From assembly GCF_021271205.1 (NCBI RefSeq), contig NZ_JAIWKS010000002.1:186001-250000 (forward strand): DNA of 64,000 nt, read 5' to 3'. The notes beneath the pieces were generated by a model. That model did not search any database. It had not been told where the DNA came from and was given only the letters and a program-made list of their open reading frames with translations. The translations under genes and the position numbers were made by a program. Positions 10,714-20,252 of this stretch are shown in pieces; within the stretch, counting starts at the first letter, position 1; each line of letters starts with the position of its first letter. The stretch comes from Pseudomonas uvaldensis. GTDB taxonomy: Bacteria; Pseudomonadota; Gammaproteobacteria; Pseudomonadales; Pseudomonadaceae.

Positions 10714-12192
10714 ATGAGTGCAATTCATGAGCAGGCAATGATTCATGTGTATCAACAGATTCTGCAGCGACTGTTAAGTTTCTATTCCCGTGCGGAGCGT
10801 ACGGCGCTGCAGCTTTTGATTCAACGTCTGATAGTCGCCGCCGGAGGTATCGAACGGATCGGCGATTATCGGGTGCTGACCGTCCAGAACGGGAGCCGGG
10901 ACAATTTCTATGTCCTGACGGCCCTGAGGGCGGCGCAATTGAGTATTGCCGGCAGGTATCCGGTCACCTTCAACCTGCGTGTTGCCACGCCGCGGTTGAG
11001 CGAGACCCGCCAGTCGACCCTGGAAAACATCCATCGCTGCTACAGCGCGTTGTTCGTCTACGATGATCCCCGTGTCGAACTGCTGATGGCCGATAACCGT
11101 GAAGTGCTGCCCTTCAACCACCGTCAGCCGTTGTCTGTGGACGGGCACGAGTCCAATCGCATGGACATGCTGGTTCTGGGGCACCTCCGTTCTTCCGACA
11201 GTCCCCTGGAGGTCGGTGACGACGGCTATCTGGCAATGGCGGAGTTCTATCGCCACATGGCGCGCTGGGAAGCAGGGGTCGATTCGCTGGTGAGCAGCGA
11301 TACGCTGCGCCAGCAAAAGCAGTTCATGGCGGGTTTTCGACGGGCGACCCGCAAGATCGGTCTGGTCACCGAGCAAACCTGCACCTTCGACAGCCTCTTC
11401 ATGCAGCTCGATAACCTTGGCGGCGACCTCTTTCAGCATTTCTACGGGGCGCATCGGGTTCAAGCCTGGAAACCCGAGGGCGGCTTTCAGGCCTGTCGGC
11501 GCGTCGGGCACATTGGGATCGATGACCTGATCGTGGGCCGCTCGGAAGAAACCAACTGGCCGCTGTTCAACGAATTCCTGCGGGTACGGACCGACGATTT
11601 CATCGCATCGGCGCCGGAAAACGACTACCTCAGTCCGCTGCTGTCGGCTCATTTGCATGGCCTGCAGGCCTATCACCTGCATGGGCGCAGCTACGAGGCG
11701 GGCTATGGCGACTACGCGCAGCGAGCCATCATGATCCTGCATCGCAAGCAACTGCCTGAACATGTCTGTGCGCAGGCCCGGGAATTGTTCGGGCCGCCTT
11801 CGGCCATTGCCGAACGTCGTGCACAGGCAGCCCACGAAGCGCTCAAGACGCTGGGGCTCAACGAAGTGCAGCTGGTGTGCATGCTGTTCGCGCCCTTTGT
11901 CGAAAAAGGTGCAGGGCTGGAACATTTCCTGCGCTGCTGTCATCCCGGCATGTTGGTGGCGATGCCGGACCTGCACAAAGCCATGCAAGGCGGCGCTATC
12001 GCCGATCAGGTGGCTCAGTGGATGGTGGACGTCAGCGGTCTGTCCATCGACATGCTCGGCAGGCTCTACGACGCGAGCATCGCGCTGCCGGAGCGGGAAG
12101 CCGCGCCGGGATTCGACCCGCAGCAGGACGTTGCCCAGTCCGACACCGGGACGGGAGCCGACGACCTGTGCGAACGTTCGGTCGGGCATTGA
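10714..12192 (+). CDS. Conserved-looking protein of unknown function, 492 aa
   Basis: I do not recognise this protein. It has no signal peptide or clear membrane segment, so it is probably cytoplasmic. The N-terminal half reads as alpha/beta with features such as LTVQNGSRDNFYVLTALRAAQ and NRMDMLVLGHLRS. The middle has HFYGAHRVQAWKPEGGF, and the C-terminal half is helical with a CMLFAPF-VEKGAGLEHFLRCCHPGML segment. The C-terminus is Asp/Glu-rich and probably disordered. Codon use resembles the neighbours, so it is a real gene despite its AT-rich upstream region. It lies 90 bp upstream of the MocR regulator on the same strand, and the two may be cotranscribed. Confidence 0.75.
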   Translation: MSAIHEQAMIHVYQQILQRLLSFYSRAERTALQLLIQRLIVAAGGIERIGDYRVLTVQNGSRDNFYVLTALRAAQLSIAGRYPVTFNLRVATPRLSETRQSTLENIHRCYSALFVYDDPRVELLMADNREVLPFNHRQPLSVDGHESNRMDMLVLGHLRSSDSPLEVGDDGYLAMAEFYRHMARWEAGVDSLVSSDTLRQQKQFMAGFRRATRKIGLVTEQTCTFDSLFMQLDNLGGDLFQHFYGAHRVQAWKPEGGFQACRRVGHIGIDDLIVGRSEETNWPLFNEFLRVRTDDFIASAPENDYLSPLLSAHLHGLQAYHLHGRSYEAGYGDYAQRAIMILHRKQLPEHVCAQARELFGPPSAIAERRAQAAHEALKTLGLNEVQLVCMLFAPFVEKGAGLEHFLRCCHPGMLVAMPDLHKAMQGGAIADQVAQWMVDVSGLSIDMLGRLYDASIALPEREAAPGFDPQQDVAQSDTGTGADDLCERSVGH

Positions 12193-12282
12193 GGGGCGAC
12201 GCTTGGCGGGTTCTCTCAGCTCACATCCGATCGTTTCAGTTTCGGTACCACGGGTAGCGGTTGCACTGGCGGGCCTGAAGCC

Positions 12283-13680
12283 ATGAAGGGCGGACGAGAA
12301 ACGGATTTCGCCTATCAGGCGGTTTATCGGTACCTGACAACGTTGATCAACGAGCTGGGCGCAGATGCCCGGGTGCGTCTGCCATCGTTGCGGCAATTGG
12401 CCGATCGCCTGAATGTGTCGATTTCCACTATCCAATACGCTTATTCGCTGCTGGAAAAGGAAGGACGGGTCTATCCCATCGCCAAGTCCGGTTATTACGC
12501 GCTGCCTGTGCCCAGCATCGCCCCCCTGGACGGAGGGGACGACCTGCTCGAGACGCTTTATGTCAATGCCCGGCGGCCGGGGATGCGGGTGCTCAGTGCG
12601 GACGAGCCGGCTTCGCTGGCGCCGCTGGACAGCCCGCTGCTGTTACTCGAACGTGAACTGTTGCGCCAGTATCCACGCACTGCCCAGATGCCTTCGCAAC
12701 CCTGGGGCGAGCTGGAGCTGCGCACCGTCCTGGCGGCCCGTTACACATCCTCGCCGGCCCGTTGCTGGAATGCCGACGACGTATACATCGGCGCCGACCT
12801 GAGGGGCGTGCTGGAAATCCTCATCGCGGTCCTGGAGCTCAAGGGCGCCACGGTCCTGATCGAATCACCCTGCGACTGGACGCTCCTTCGCCTGATGCAG
12901 GCGGCTGAAGTCCAGGTTGTCGAATTGCCGTTGCTGGCGGACGGTGAAATCAATCTCGAACAGCTGGAGCAGTTGCTGGCGAAAGAATCGGTGCGCCTGG
13001 TGGTGCTCTCCTCGGTGTTGAACATGCCCAGGGGCACTTTGGTTCCCGAAGACAATCGTCGCGCCGTCGCATATTTGCTGGAGAAGCATGGAGCCTGGGT
13101 GCTGGAGAACGATAGCTACACGGACCTGGCGTTCGAAACGAGGGCTACGCCTTTTCGCGACCTGCTCGACCCGGACCGCCTGATCGTTTATTCCACCTTC
13201 GAAAAGACTGTAGGACCAGAGGCGCCGTACGGATATGTGCTGTCGCGGCAGTTGACTCTGCAATTGCAGCGGCACTTCCTGCTGCGGGCATTTCGCTTGT
13301 CACCGATTCGTCAGAAAGCCATTGCCCGGTTGTACAGCAATGGCCGGATCGATCAACACTTGTTGGTATTGCGACGTCTGTTGCGCGAAAGCGCCGCTGT
13401 CACGACACAAATGCTGCGCGGGCGGCTGGAGGACAGCGTGCAGTGGGTGGAGCCCCAGGGAGGAGCGACGATCTGGATGTACTCGCGGCGACGGGTGGAT
13501 CCACGGCGGGTCTTCCAGCGTTTGCTTGCCCAACGGATCGCCATTGCCCCAGGGGAACTGTTCAGTCTCCAGGGCCTGTATGGTCAGCACCTGCGACTGA
13601 CTCATGCCTTGAGCGGTTCGGATGACATGGACGTCGCGCTTTGGGCGTTGGCCGAGGCCCTGCGGCTGGAGCAAGCGTAA
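12283..13680 (+). CDS. MocR/PdxR-type transcriptional regulator (GntR wHTH fused to aminotransferase fold)
   Basis: A 465-aa fusion. Residues about 5-75 form a GntR winged helix (LPSLRQLADRLNVSISTIQY, YPIAKSGYYAL). The remainder is a fold-type I aminotransferase-like domain. The conserved ENDSYTDLAFE matches the PLP-binding Asp/Tyr region of MocR proteins (usually EDDY), and STFEKTVGPEAPYGYV contains the Schiff-base lysine. The PLP lysine is present, so PLP is probably sensed. Targets are unknown. No divergent gene exists; the upstream 492-aa gene and downstream pgm are on the same strand. The start is preceded by only a weak ribosome site. Confidence 0.88.
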   Translation: MKGGRETDFAYQAVYRYLTTLINELGADARVRLPSLRQLADRLNVSISTIQYAYSLLEKEGRVYPIAKSGYYALPVPSIAPLDGGDDLLETLYVNARRPGMRVLSADEPASLAPLDSPLLLLERELLRQYPRTAQMPSQPWGELELRTVLAARYTSSPARCWNADDVYIGADLRGVLEILIAVLELKGATVLIESPCDWTLLRLMQAAEVQVVELPLLADGEINLEQLEQLLAKESVRLVVLSSVLNMPRGTLVPEDNRRAVAYLLEKHGAWVLENDSYTDLAFETRATPFRDLLDPDRLIVYSTFEKTVGPEAPYGYVLSRQLTLQLQRHFLLRAFRLSPIRQKAIARLYSNGRIDQHLLVLRRLLRESAAVTTQMLRGRLEDSVQWVEPQGGATIWMYSRRRVDPRRVFQRLLAQRIAIAPGELFSLQGLYGQHLRLTHALSGSDDMDVALWALAEALRLEQA

Positions 13681-13770
13681 TGCAGGCGATGGATCGAACC
13701 CATCGCGCCACGGTCGAACTGTCAGTAAACTGCATTCCATTTCCCAAGCCACTCCATTCAGAGGTTTTGC

Positions 13771-15411
13771 ATGACAGTCAGTCCATTTGCGGGCAAGCCG
13801 GCGCCGGCAGAGTTGTTGATCGATATCCCGCGACTGGTGACGGCCTACTACACCGGCCGGCCCGATGCCTCGATTGCCACCCAGCGCGTGGCGTTCGGCA
13901 CCTCCGGTCACCGTGGCAGTTCATTCGACCTGGGATTCAACGAGTGGCATGTGCTGGCGATCAGCCAGGCGATCTGCCTGTACCGGCAGGCTCACGGCAT
14001 CGACGGGCCCCTGTTCGTCGGTATCGATACCCATGCACTGTCGACCCCGGCGGGCGCGAGCGCCCTGGAAGTGCTGGCCGCCAACGGCGTGACCGTCATG
14101 ATCGCCGAAGGCGACGAGTACACCCCGACGCCTGCGGTTTCCCATGCCATTCTTTGCTACAACCGGGGTCGTACCACGGGCCTGGCGGACGGCATCGTCA
14201 TCACGCCGTCCCATAACCCGCCACAAAGCGGTGGCTACAAGTACAACCCCCCCAACGGCGGTCCGGCCGATACCCATATCACTAAGTGGATCGAAGCCAA
14301 GGCCAACGAACTGCTGGCCAACCAGCTGGCCGGCGTCAAACGCATCAGCTATGAGCAGGCGTTGAAAGCCGAAACGACTCACCGCCATGACTACCTCAAC
14401 ACCTATGTAGCCGATCTGGTCAACGTGATCGATTTCGACTCCATCCGCGCTGCCGGGTTGCGCCTGGGTGTCGATCCACTGGGCGGCGCCGGGGTGCGCT
14501 ACTGGCCGGCGATTGCCGAGCATTACCGTCTGGACCTGACTGTGGTGAACATTCAGGTGGATCCGACCTTCCGCTTCATGACCGTCGACTGGGACGGACA
14601 GATCCGCATGGACCCGTCGTCCAGCCATGCCATGCAGGGGCTGATTGGTCTGAAGGAGCGTTTCGACGTGGCCTTCGCCTGCGATCCGGATCACGACCGA
14701 CATGGCATCGTGACGCCGTCCGGCGGTCTGCTGGCTCCGAACAACTACCTGGCCGTCGCCATCGACTACCTCTTCCAGAACCGTCCGCAATGGCGTGCCG
14801 ATGCGGCCGTGGGCAAGACGGTGGTCAGCAGCGGCCTGATCGACCGCGTCGCCCGGCGTCTGGGACGCCGTCTCTATGAAGTGCCGGTGGGCTTCAAGTG
14901 GTTTGCCGATGGCCTGTTCGACGGCTCCCTGGGTTTTGGTGGCGAAGAAAGCGCCGGTGCGTCGTTCCTGCGCAAGGATGGCGGTGTCTGGAGCACTGAC
15001 AAGGATGGTCTGATCCCGGCGCTGTTGGCGGCGGAAATGACCGCCCGTACCGGTCGTGATCCAAGCCAGGCCTACCGTGCCCTGACTGATGAGCTGGGCG
15101 AACCGTTCTCGGTGCGTGTCGATGCCAAGGCCAGTGCGCAGCAGAAAGCGCTGTTGAGCAAGCTGTCGCCCGATCAGGTCGCGTCCACTCAACTGGCCGG
15201 AGAGACGATCCAGAGCATCCTCAGCCATGCACCGGGCAACGACCAGGCCATCGGTGGCCTGAAGGTCATGACCGAAAACGGCTGGTTCGCGGCACGTCCG
15301 TCCGGTACCGAGGACATCTACAAGATCTACGCTGAAAGCTTCATCGGCGATCAACACCTCAAGCAACTGGTGAGTGAGGCGCAGGCGCTCGTGGATGGCG
15401 CTATCAGCTGA
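13771..15411 (+). CDS. pgm: Phosphoglucomutase (alpha-D-glucose-phosphate specific)
   Basis: A 546-aa enzyme interconverting glucose-1-phosphate and glucose-6-phosphate, linking glycogen/trehalose and nucleotide-sugar synthesis to central metabolism. Seen: [10 protein letters not shown] at the N-terminus, active-site serine loop [15 protein letters not shown] near residue 147, Mg-binding DPDHDRHG near residue 308, sugar-binding GGEESAGAS near 390 and phosphate-binding [15 protein letters not shown] near the C-terminus. All domains and the full usual length are present. It is a monocistronic-looking gene with an upstream GAGG-like site, followed by REP remnants. Confidence 0.96.
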   Translation: MTVSPFAGKPAPAELLIDIPRLVTAYYTGRPDASIATQRVAFGTSGHRGSSFDLGFNEWHVLAISQAICLYRQAHGIDGPLFVGIDTHALSTPAGASALEVLAANGVTVMIAEGDEYTPTPAVSHAILCYNRGRTTGLADGIVITPSHNPPQSGGYKYNPPNGGPADTHITKWIEAKANELLANQLAGVKRISYEQALKAETTHRHDYLNTYVADLVNVIDFDSIRAAGLRLGVDPLGGAGVRYWPAIAEHYRLDLTVVNIQVDPTFRFMTVDWDGQIRMDPSSSHAMQGLIGLKERFDVAFACDPDHDRHGIVTPSGGLLAPNNYLAVAIDYLFQNRPQWRADAAVGKTVVSSGLIDRVARRLGRRLYEVPVGFKWFADGLFDGSLGFGGEESAGASFLRKDGGVWSTDKDGLIPALLAAEMTARTGRDPSQAYRALTDELGEPFSVRVDAKASAQQKALLSKLSPDQVASTQLAGETIQSILSHAPGNDQAIGGLKVMTENGWFAARPSGTEDIYKIYAESFIGDQHLKQLVSEAQALVDGAIS

Positions 15412-15412
15412 T

Positions 15413-15440
15413 CTGTGGGAGCGGGGGCTCGCGTAGCGAA
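15413..15440 (+). repeat. REP-like remnant after pgm
   Basis: TGTGGGAGCGGGGGCTCGCG followed by TAGCGAACGG is a degenerate copy of the Pseudomonas REP core seen intact at 45383, 59643 and 61858. It sits in the short gap between the convergent pgm and gspJ-type genes. Confidence 0.6.
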
Positions 15441-15463
15441 CGGTCAACGATGGCAACGCCGGC

Positions 15464-16075
15464 TTACTCCAGCGGCCCCAGCACCTGCCGGTATTTCTCG
15501 GTACCCTGGGGCGTCTGGCGGGTCAGGCTGATTTCGATGCCCGCGGGGTTTTCCCGGCGGCTGCCGCTGAGCTTGCGCCAGCCTTCCTCCAGATCCCAGT
15601 AGCGTAACCCGGCTTCGTTGACGCCGCTCAGGACGGCCACGCCCGGTCCGGGAGCGGGCAGTGGGTACTGGCTGCGCGCAGGGCCTTGGGCGCGGTAAAG
15701 CGTATCGCCCTTGAGCCACCAGCGCACCCGCTGCAGCTGGCCCTCCCGGACGGCGGCCACGCGGATGACATCCAGGCGAAACCCCCGACCCTCGGCGCTG
15801 CGCACGGTGAGGGCGGGCGGGGCGCTGGAGGGCTCGTCGTCGACGCCGGGTTTCATCGGTTCGCTCAATTCGGTGCTGGCGCGCAGGGCCACGTCGCGCT
15901 CCAGTTGGTTCAGTACCCGCAGCAGCTCTTCGGTCTGTTCGGTGCTGGTCTGCAGATGGCTGTCGGCCCGGGTCATGCTGTCCAGCCCGCGCCAGGCGAT
16001 CAGGCTGACCACCGCCATCAGCAGGATCGCCACCATCACTTCAAGCAGGGTAAAGCCCCTCTGGCGGCTGCTCAT
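15464..16075 (-). CDS. hxcW: Type II secretion minor pseudopilin GspJ (HxcW)
   Basis: A 203-aa pseudopilin of the Hxc-type secreton. The start at 16075 (MSSRQRGFTLLEVMVAILLM) places the prepilin peptidase site RQRG|FTLLE directly at the N-terminus with Glu5 present, followed by one hydrophobic helix. The longer frame only runs back through the upstream gene. GspJ proteins form the pseudopilus tip with GspI, GspK and GspH. It overlaps the stop of the gspH-type gene by 4 bp. The gene order W-U on minus and P on plus matches P. aeruginosa hxc. Confidence 0.9.
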   Translation of the reverse strand: MSSRQRGFTLLEVMVAILLMAVVSLIAWRGLDSMTRADSHLQTSTEQTEELLRVLNQLERDVALRASTELSEPMKPGVDDEPSSAPPALTVRSAEGRGFRLDVIRVAAVREGQLQRVRWWLKGDTLYRAQGPARSQYPLPAPGPGVAVLSGVNEAGLRYWDLEEGWRKLSGSRRENPAGIEISLTRQTPQGTEKYRQVLGPLE

Positions 16076-16524
16076 TGGATGTCTATCCGTCCGGCGGCAT
16101 TGCGTTGTACGGTGAGGCTGCCGAGACCGTCCGACAGGCGAATCCGTATGGGCTCGGCAATCCATTCGGCACTCAGCACAACCCGTGGCCCAGGAATTAT
16201 TTCAATGTCCATGGAGGAACTCTGCCACCGACGCGGGCGCAGTTGCGGATCGTCCTTGAAGTGATCCAGGCCGGTGCCCTGGTCGGCACGTCGACTGAAG
16301 CCAAATCCCTTGGCATCTGCCCGCCAGGTGATTGGTCGCCCGTCGATACGGGCTTCGGTCTGGGCCAGCTGCAGCAGTTGTGCCAGTCGTCCGGCATCCT
16401 GGCGCAGCAACTTCATGGGATCCGGCCTGATGCTCAGGCTCACGGCGGCGCTGGCAATCCCGACGATCACCAGTACCACCATCAATTCGATCAGGGTGAA
16501 TCCTCGTTGCCTGCCTCGACTCAT
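16072..16524 (-). CDS. hxcU: Type II secretion minor pseudopilin GspH (HxcU)
   Basis: A 150-aa pseudopilin starting MSRGRQRGFTLIELMVVLVI at 16524 with AAAGGAGCG upstream. The cleavage/methylation site is RQRG|FTLIE. The C-terminal domain is short and beta-rich (ITWRADAKGFGFSR), as in GspH. It overlaps hxcW by 4 bp, so the two are coupled. Maturation needs a prepilin peptidase; none is in this window, so PilD is presumably supplied elsewhere. Confidence 0.88.
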   Translation of the reverse strand: MSRGRQRGFTLIELMVVLVIVGIASAAVSLSIRPDPMKLLRQDAGRLAQLLQLAQTEARIDGRPITWRADAKGFGFSRRADQGTGLDHFKDDPQLRPRRWQSSSMDIEIIPGPRVVLSAEWIAEPIRIRLSDGLGSLTVQRNAAGRIDIQ

Positions 16525-16644
16525 GGCGCGCTCCTTTGCATCGACCGCCATCGTGCATGGCGAACATGATAAGCGTGTGAAATAAAACGGAGAGAATCGG
16601 CGCGTACGCTGAGCATCGGAATCAACACCAAGGAGAGCCAGGCC

Positions 16645-17076
16645 ATGACCTTTATCGAGCGCGTGTCCCTCGCGCAGATTGTGCAAGCGCTGGGCTTGTT
16701 GGCGGCGCTGGCCGGCGTGGCGACCTGGTCTTCGCTATTGTCGACACCCGCTCAATCCCGCACACCGGATGCGACTGCGCAACGTCTGGTCGAGCGCCCC
16801 GACAATCCAGCGTTGCGATGGTTTTCCAGCCAACCGGCGTCGGTGGACATCAAGGTCAGTGGCGTCATGGCCGGCGCTCGTGCAGCCGTGGCGATCCTGA
16901 GCCTCAATGACGGGCCGCCCCGTGAATTCCTGGTGGGCGAACGGGTGGCGCCCGGCATCCGTTTGGTGTCGATCGAGGCGCAGGCGGTGGTGATCGAACG
17001 TGGCAATCAGCAGACCCGGCTGTCCATGGTCCGGTTGCCGGATTCGGTCAGCCTGCCTTCCCTGACGCGCCCTTGA
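16645..17076 (+). CDS. hxcP: Type II secretion inner-membrane protein GspC (HxcP), short form
   Basis: A 143-aa protein. One N-terminal TM helix (IVQALGLLAALAGVATWSSL) is followed by a periplasmic HR domain (SGVMAGARAAVAILSLNDGPPREFLVGERVAPGIRL pattern, shown in pieces). There is no PDZ or coiled coil after it, so it is about half the length of classic GspC. GspC links the inner-membrane platform to the secretin N0 domain. A GGAGAG ribosome site precedes the ATG. It is divergent from hxcU and convergent with the hxcV gene. Confidence 0.87.
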   Translation: MTFIERVSLAQIVQALGLLAALAGVATWSSLLSTPAQSRTPDATAQRLVERPDNPALRWFSSQPASVDIKVSGVMAGARAAVAILSLNDGPPREFLVGERVAPGIRLVSIEAQAVVIERGNQQTRLSMVRLPDSVSLPSLTRP

Positions 17077-17107
17077 CCGGGCTGCTTTGCGCTCATGTGT
17101 CCCGCGC

Positions 17108-17482
17108 TCATTTTTCCCGACCGACCAGGGTCTCCAGCCGGGCCAGCGGTGGCGCTTCGCGGCTACGGTCGGACACGGTCAGTTCGACCCGCAGCATCCG
17201 GCCGTTCTGCGCCGGGCGCAGGGTCTGCTCGCAGCGCAGCAGCAGTCGTCCCTGGTCGCAGTCCAACACCCGGGTGCCCGGGGTGAAGCGTGCTTCCAGG
17301 CGCAGCTGTGCCAGCTGACTGCGGGCCGCCAGCAGGGCGATGGACTTGTCACGCAGCAGGCCATTGCTCTGCGTCATCACCGCGGCCACGCGTACCGCGG
17401 CCGACATGGCCACCGCGATGATCGCCAGGGCCACCAACACTTCGATCAGGGTGAAACCGGTTTGCGGGGCAGGGCGGGACAT
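17108..17482 (-). CDS. hxcV: Type II secretion minor pseudopilin GspI (HxcV)
   Basis: A 124-aa pseudopilin with N-terminus MSRPAPQTGFTLIEVLVALA and cleavage TG|FTLIE. The helix is followed by the short GspI globular part with two cysteines (LDCDQGRLLLRCEQT) that may pair. It is encoded opposite to its neighbours, between hxcP and hxcT. The same single-gene inversion is a feature of the P. aeruginosa hxc locus as I know it. Confidence 0.88.
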   Translation of the reverse strand: MSRPAPQTGFTLIEVLVALAIIAVAMSAAVRVAAVMTQSNGLLRDKSIALLAARSQLAQLRLEARFTPGTRVLDCDQGRLLLRCEQTLRPAQNGRMLRVELTVSDRSREAPPLARLETLVGREK

Positions 17483-17632
17483 TGCACAGGCTCGGTCGAT
17501 GAAGGCAAGCCTCCAAGGCTAGCCGGCGTCCATGACCGATTGACGACGCAAGCTCCTGAGCAATTTCAATATCACTGACATATTTTCTTGCAACACTGCG
17601 CCTCGAATCGAATCCAGCGAAGGACCGTCGAG

Positions 17633-18082
17633 ATGCAGATCGCCCGTTACAACGCCCGCGTTCAAGGCCCTGGAAGGCAGCGTGGTTTCACCTTGATCGA
17701 GATCATGGTGGTCGTGGTCATCCTGGGCATCCTGGCGGCCATGGTCGTGCCGAAGGTGCTCGACCGGCCCGACCAGGCACGGGCGACGGCGGCGAAGCAG
17801 GACATTGGCGGCCTGATGCAGGCCTTGAAGCTCTATCGTCTGGACCACGGCAGCTACCCGAGCATGAACCAGGGCCTCAAGGTGCTGGTGGAGCGGCCCG
17901 CCGATGCCAAGAACAGCACATGGCGCTCTTACCTGGAGCGCCTGCCCAATGATCCCTGGGGGCGCCCGTACAACTACCTGAATCCAGGTGCCAATGGCGA
18001 AGTCGATGTGTTTTCCCTGGGCGCCGACGGCCAGCCCGACGGCGACGGTGTCAATGCCGACATCGGTTCCTGGCAGTTATAA
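17633..18082 (+). CDS. hxcT: Type II secretion major pseudopilin GspG (HxcT)
   Basis: A 149-aa major pseudopilin forming the body of the piston-like pseudopilus. The ATG at 17633 with GCGAAGGA upstream was chosen over the TTG at 17588. GRQRG|FTLIEIMVVVVI is the cleavage site with Glu5. The conserved GspG C-terminal features are there: SYPSMNQGL, LPNDPWGRPYNY and FSLGADGQPDGDG, the last a calcium-site region in this family. It begins the plus-strand run hxcT-X-Y-Z-Q. Confidence 0.94.
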   Translation: MQIARYNARVQGPGRQRGFTLIEIMVVVVILGILAAMVVPKVLDRPDQARATAAKQDIGGLMQALKLYRLDHGSYPSMNQGLKVLVERPADAKNSTWRSYLERLPNDPWGRPYNYLNPGANGEVDVFSLGADGQPDGDGVNADIGSWQL

Positions 18083-18090
18083 AGGCCGTG

Positions 18091-19077
18091 ATGCGCACGG
18101 ATTCGCCCAACGGCGCGAAGCAGCGTGGCATGGCGGTCATCAGCGCCCTGCTGATCGCCGCGGTGGTGGCGGTCATCGCCGGTGGCATGCTGACCCGCCA
18201 GACCGTGTTCACCCGCAGCCTGGAGGCCGAGCAGCTGCGTATCCAGGGCACCGCACGCTTGCAAGGCGGGCTGCAATGGAGCCGCCAGTTGTTATGGGAG
18301 GCCCGGCAGCGCGACCCCCTGACGCGCTTTGGCCAGCCGTGGGCCAAACCCATCGTGATACAGGGATCGCACCTGCTCGACACGCCGTTCGAAGGACGGC
18401 TGGAGGATGAGCAAGGCAAGTTCAACCTGCGCAATCTCGTCGCCAATGAAACGCTGGATCAGGAGCAGGGGCGAGCCTTCGAGCGGTTGTGCGAGCAACT
18501 GGGTATCGCCGCAACGGTGCGGGCGCGCATCGTAGAACGGGTCATTGCGGCCTACCCACGCTTGCCTGATCCGGAGCGGACGAACGCGACGGTGGCCGGT
18601 CAGGCCTTCGAGAGCGGTCGTGATACTTCACCCGGTGCTTCCGCAAAACCGCTGGCGCCTACTCGACCGATGCTGCGTACCTTGCAGGATCTTCGCACGG
18701 TCAAAGGTGTCACCCCGGGCGTGCTGGAAACGCTGGCTCCCCATGTCACGATTCTGCCAGCCAACACCTGGCTCAACGGCAACACCGCCAGCGCCCAGGT
18801 GCTGGCGGCCTACGTACCGGGTCTGTCATTGCAACAGGCCCAGGCCCTGGTGGCCGAGCGTGACGGCGGCCACTGGTTCATCAATCGCGGCGATTTCGTC
18901 AATCGCCTGCGCATGCCGAAACTGGAAACCACCACCGTGAAGGTCGGCATCACCAGTGACTGGTTCCGTCTGCGGGGGCAAGCGCGCAGCGGCCATCGAC
19001 GGGTGGAACTGGACGCCTTGTTGCAGCGCAGCCAGGACCGCTTGCCCCAGGTGATCTGGTCACGGGTGGGCGTATGA
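18091..19077 (+). CDS. hxcX: Type II secretion minor pseudopilin GspK (HxcX)
   Basis: A 328-aa protein, the largest pseudopilin. The N-terminus has KQRG|MAVISALLIAAVVAV, with Ser rather than Glu at position 5. Lack of Glu5 is usual for GspK and fits its cap position. The C-terminal two-thirds contains the helix-hairpin-helix-like GspK repeats (LRTVKGVTPGVLETL; NRGDFVNRLR). A GTG three bases upstream (18088) is an alternative start. It is 8 bp after hxcT and overlaps hxcY by 4 bp. Confidence 0.9.
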   Translation: MRTDSPNGAKQRGMAVISALLIAAVVAVIAGGMLTRQTVFTRSLEAEQLRIQGTARLQGGLQWSRQLLWEARQRDPLTRFGQPWAKPIVIQGSHLLDTPFEGRLEDEQGKFNLRNLVANETLDQEQGRAFERLCEQLGIAATVRARIVERVIAAYPRLPDPERTNATVAGQAFESGRDTSPGASAKPLAPTRPMLRTLQDLRTVKGVTPGVLETLAPHVTILPANTWLNGNTASAQVLAAYVPGLSLQQAQALVAERDGGHWFINRGDFVNRLRMPKLETTTVKVGITSDWFRLRGQARSGHRRVELDALLQRSQDRLPQVIWSRVGV

Positions 19078-20252
19078 GGCGCTTGCGGATAGGGTTGGCG
19101 CCACTGGGCAGCCTGGACCTGGACAGTCCGCTGGCGTTTGCCTGGCTGGACCGGCAGGGGCAAGTGATCGAGCAAGGACACGGCAGCCTCCGTGCGTTGG
19201 GCCAGATCGCGAAGAACCTCCCGGTAGAGTGTTTCCTTCATCCACGGGACAGCGTACTGACCTGCCTGGCGTTGCCACGATTGCCGACGGCCAAAGTCAC
19301 AGCGGCCGTGACGTGCGCGGCCCAGGCCCTGATGCTGGGGGCCAGCGAGCAGATGCAGGTCGCCCATGGCCCTCGGGACAACGATGGGCAGGTGCAGATT
19401 GCGTGGTTGGAACGCGAGTCGCTCAAGGTACTCGGCCAGCTGCTCAGCCAGGCCGGCCTGAGGTTGCGAGGCCTCTACCCGGCGCCGTACGCCTTGCCCG
19501 CGCTCGCCGGGCCGACGGCCTGCATCGATGACGGGCACCTGCTGGTGCGCCATGGGGCGCAGTCAGCCACCGTGCAGCCATTGCTGGAGGGAACGCTGGA
19601 CGAATGGCTGATGGAGGTGGGGCCAGGACTGCATTGGGTCGGCGAGCCGCCTCGGCCGTCCATCACGGGCGTGCCGGCCGCCCAGCGCTGGGTCGGGTCT
19701 GCGCCAGGGTGGGGGTTGCATGCCGGACTGACCCAGGGGACGAGCGGGCGTGGCGGCTGGGGCCGGGCGGTGGCGATGTGCGCGATGGCCCTGGTCGTGT
19801 GGGTCGTCGGCCTGAACCTCTACGCCACTCGCCAGGCCGCCGAAGGCCAGCGTCTGAAAGCGCAGATGAGCCAGCGGGTGAAGCAGGCGTTTCCGGCGTT
19901 GCCGGTGATCCTCAACCCCTTGCAACAGGCACGACAACAAATCACTGCTCGCCGCGAGGGGGCCGCGACGGACCCGACGCAACGCTTCGCCAGTCTCGTG
20001 CAACAGGCCGGTAGTGCGATGCCGTTCATGGCGGGCAACCTGCAGACACTGGTGTTCGAGCACGATGAGCTGCGCCTGACGGTTGTGGGAGAGGTGCAGA
20101 AAGCTTCCGCCGAAGGCGACTGGAAAGCGCCCCTGGTCCAGGCCGGTATCGACGTCGCTGCCATCGACCAGGGCTGGGCCCTGCGCGTAGCCCCGACCGG
20201 GGCGGCCGCCCAGGACACTCCCGACGACGCTTCGGAAACCGACGATGAATAA
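19074..20252 (+). CDS. hxcY: Type II secretion assembly protein GspL (HxcY)
   Basis: A 392-aa bitopic protein. The cytoplasmic actin-like N-terminal domain, which recruits the GspE ATPase, spans roughly residues 1-225. A single TM (AMCAMALVVWVVGLNLYA) is followed by a periplasmic ferredoxin-like domain with long helix RQAAEGQRLKAQMSQRVKQA. Length and layout are normal. It overlaps both hxcX (4 bp) and hxcZ (8 bp). Confidence 0.9.
   Translation: MRRLRIGLAPLGSLDLDSPLAFAWLDRQGQVIEQGHGSLRALGQIAKNLPVECFLHPRDSVLTCLALPRLPTAKVTAAVTCAAQALMLGASEQMQVAHGPRDNDGQVQIAWLERESLKVLGQLLSQAGLRLRGLYPAPYALPALAGPTACIDDGHLLVRHGAQSATVQPLLEGTLDEWLMEVGPGLHWVGEPPRPSITGVPAAQRWVGSAPGWGLHAGLTQGTSGRGGWGRAVAMCAMALVVWVVGLNLYATRQAAEGQRLKAQMSQRVKQAFPALPVILNPLQQARQQITARREGAATDPTQRFASLVQQAGSAMPFMAGNLQTLVFEHDELRLTVVGEVQKASAEGDWKAPLVQAGIDVAAIDQGWALRVAPTGAAAQDTPDDASETDDE

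Noticed and set aside
10774..12435. 553-codon minus-strand frame opposite the 492-aa gene
   Set aside because: The plus-strand frame has the native codon pattern and a plausible start; the minus frame is Arg/Gln/His-rich shadow.
13686..13706. GCGATGG/CCATCGC hairpin after the MocR gene
   Set aside because: Only seven base pairs and no T-tract, so not called as a terminator.
13921..15456. 511-codon minus-strand frame opposite pgm
   Set aside because: Fully explained as antisense of the phosphoglucomutase gene.
17560..17600. CTGACATATTTTCTTGCA considered as a Pho box before hxcT
   Set aside because: The second half does not match at the required spacing; too weak to list.
17588..17632. TTG start giving a longer GspG
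   Set aside because: The ATG at 17633 has a ribosome site and leaves a normal prepilin leader; the extension is not pseudopilin-like.
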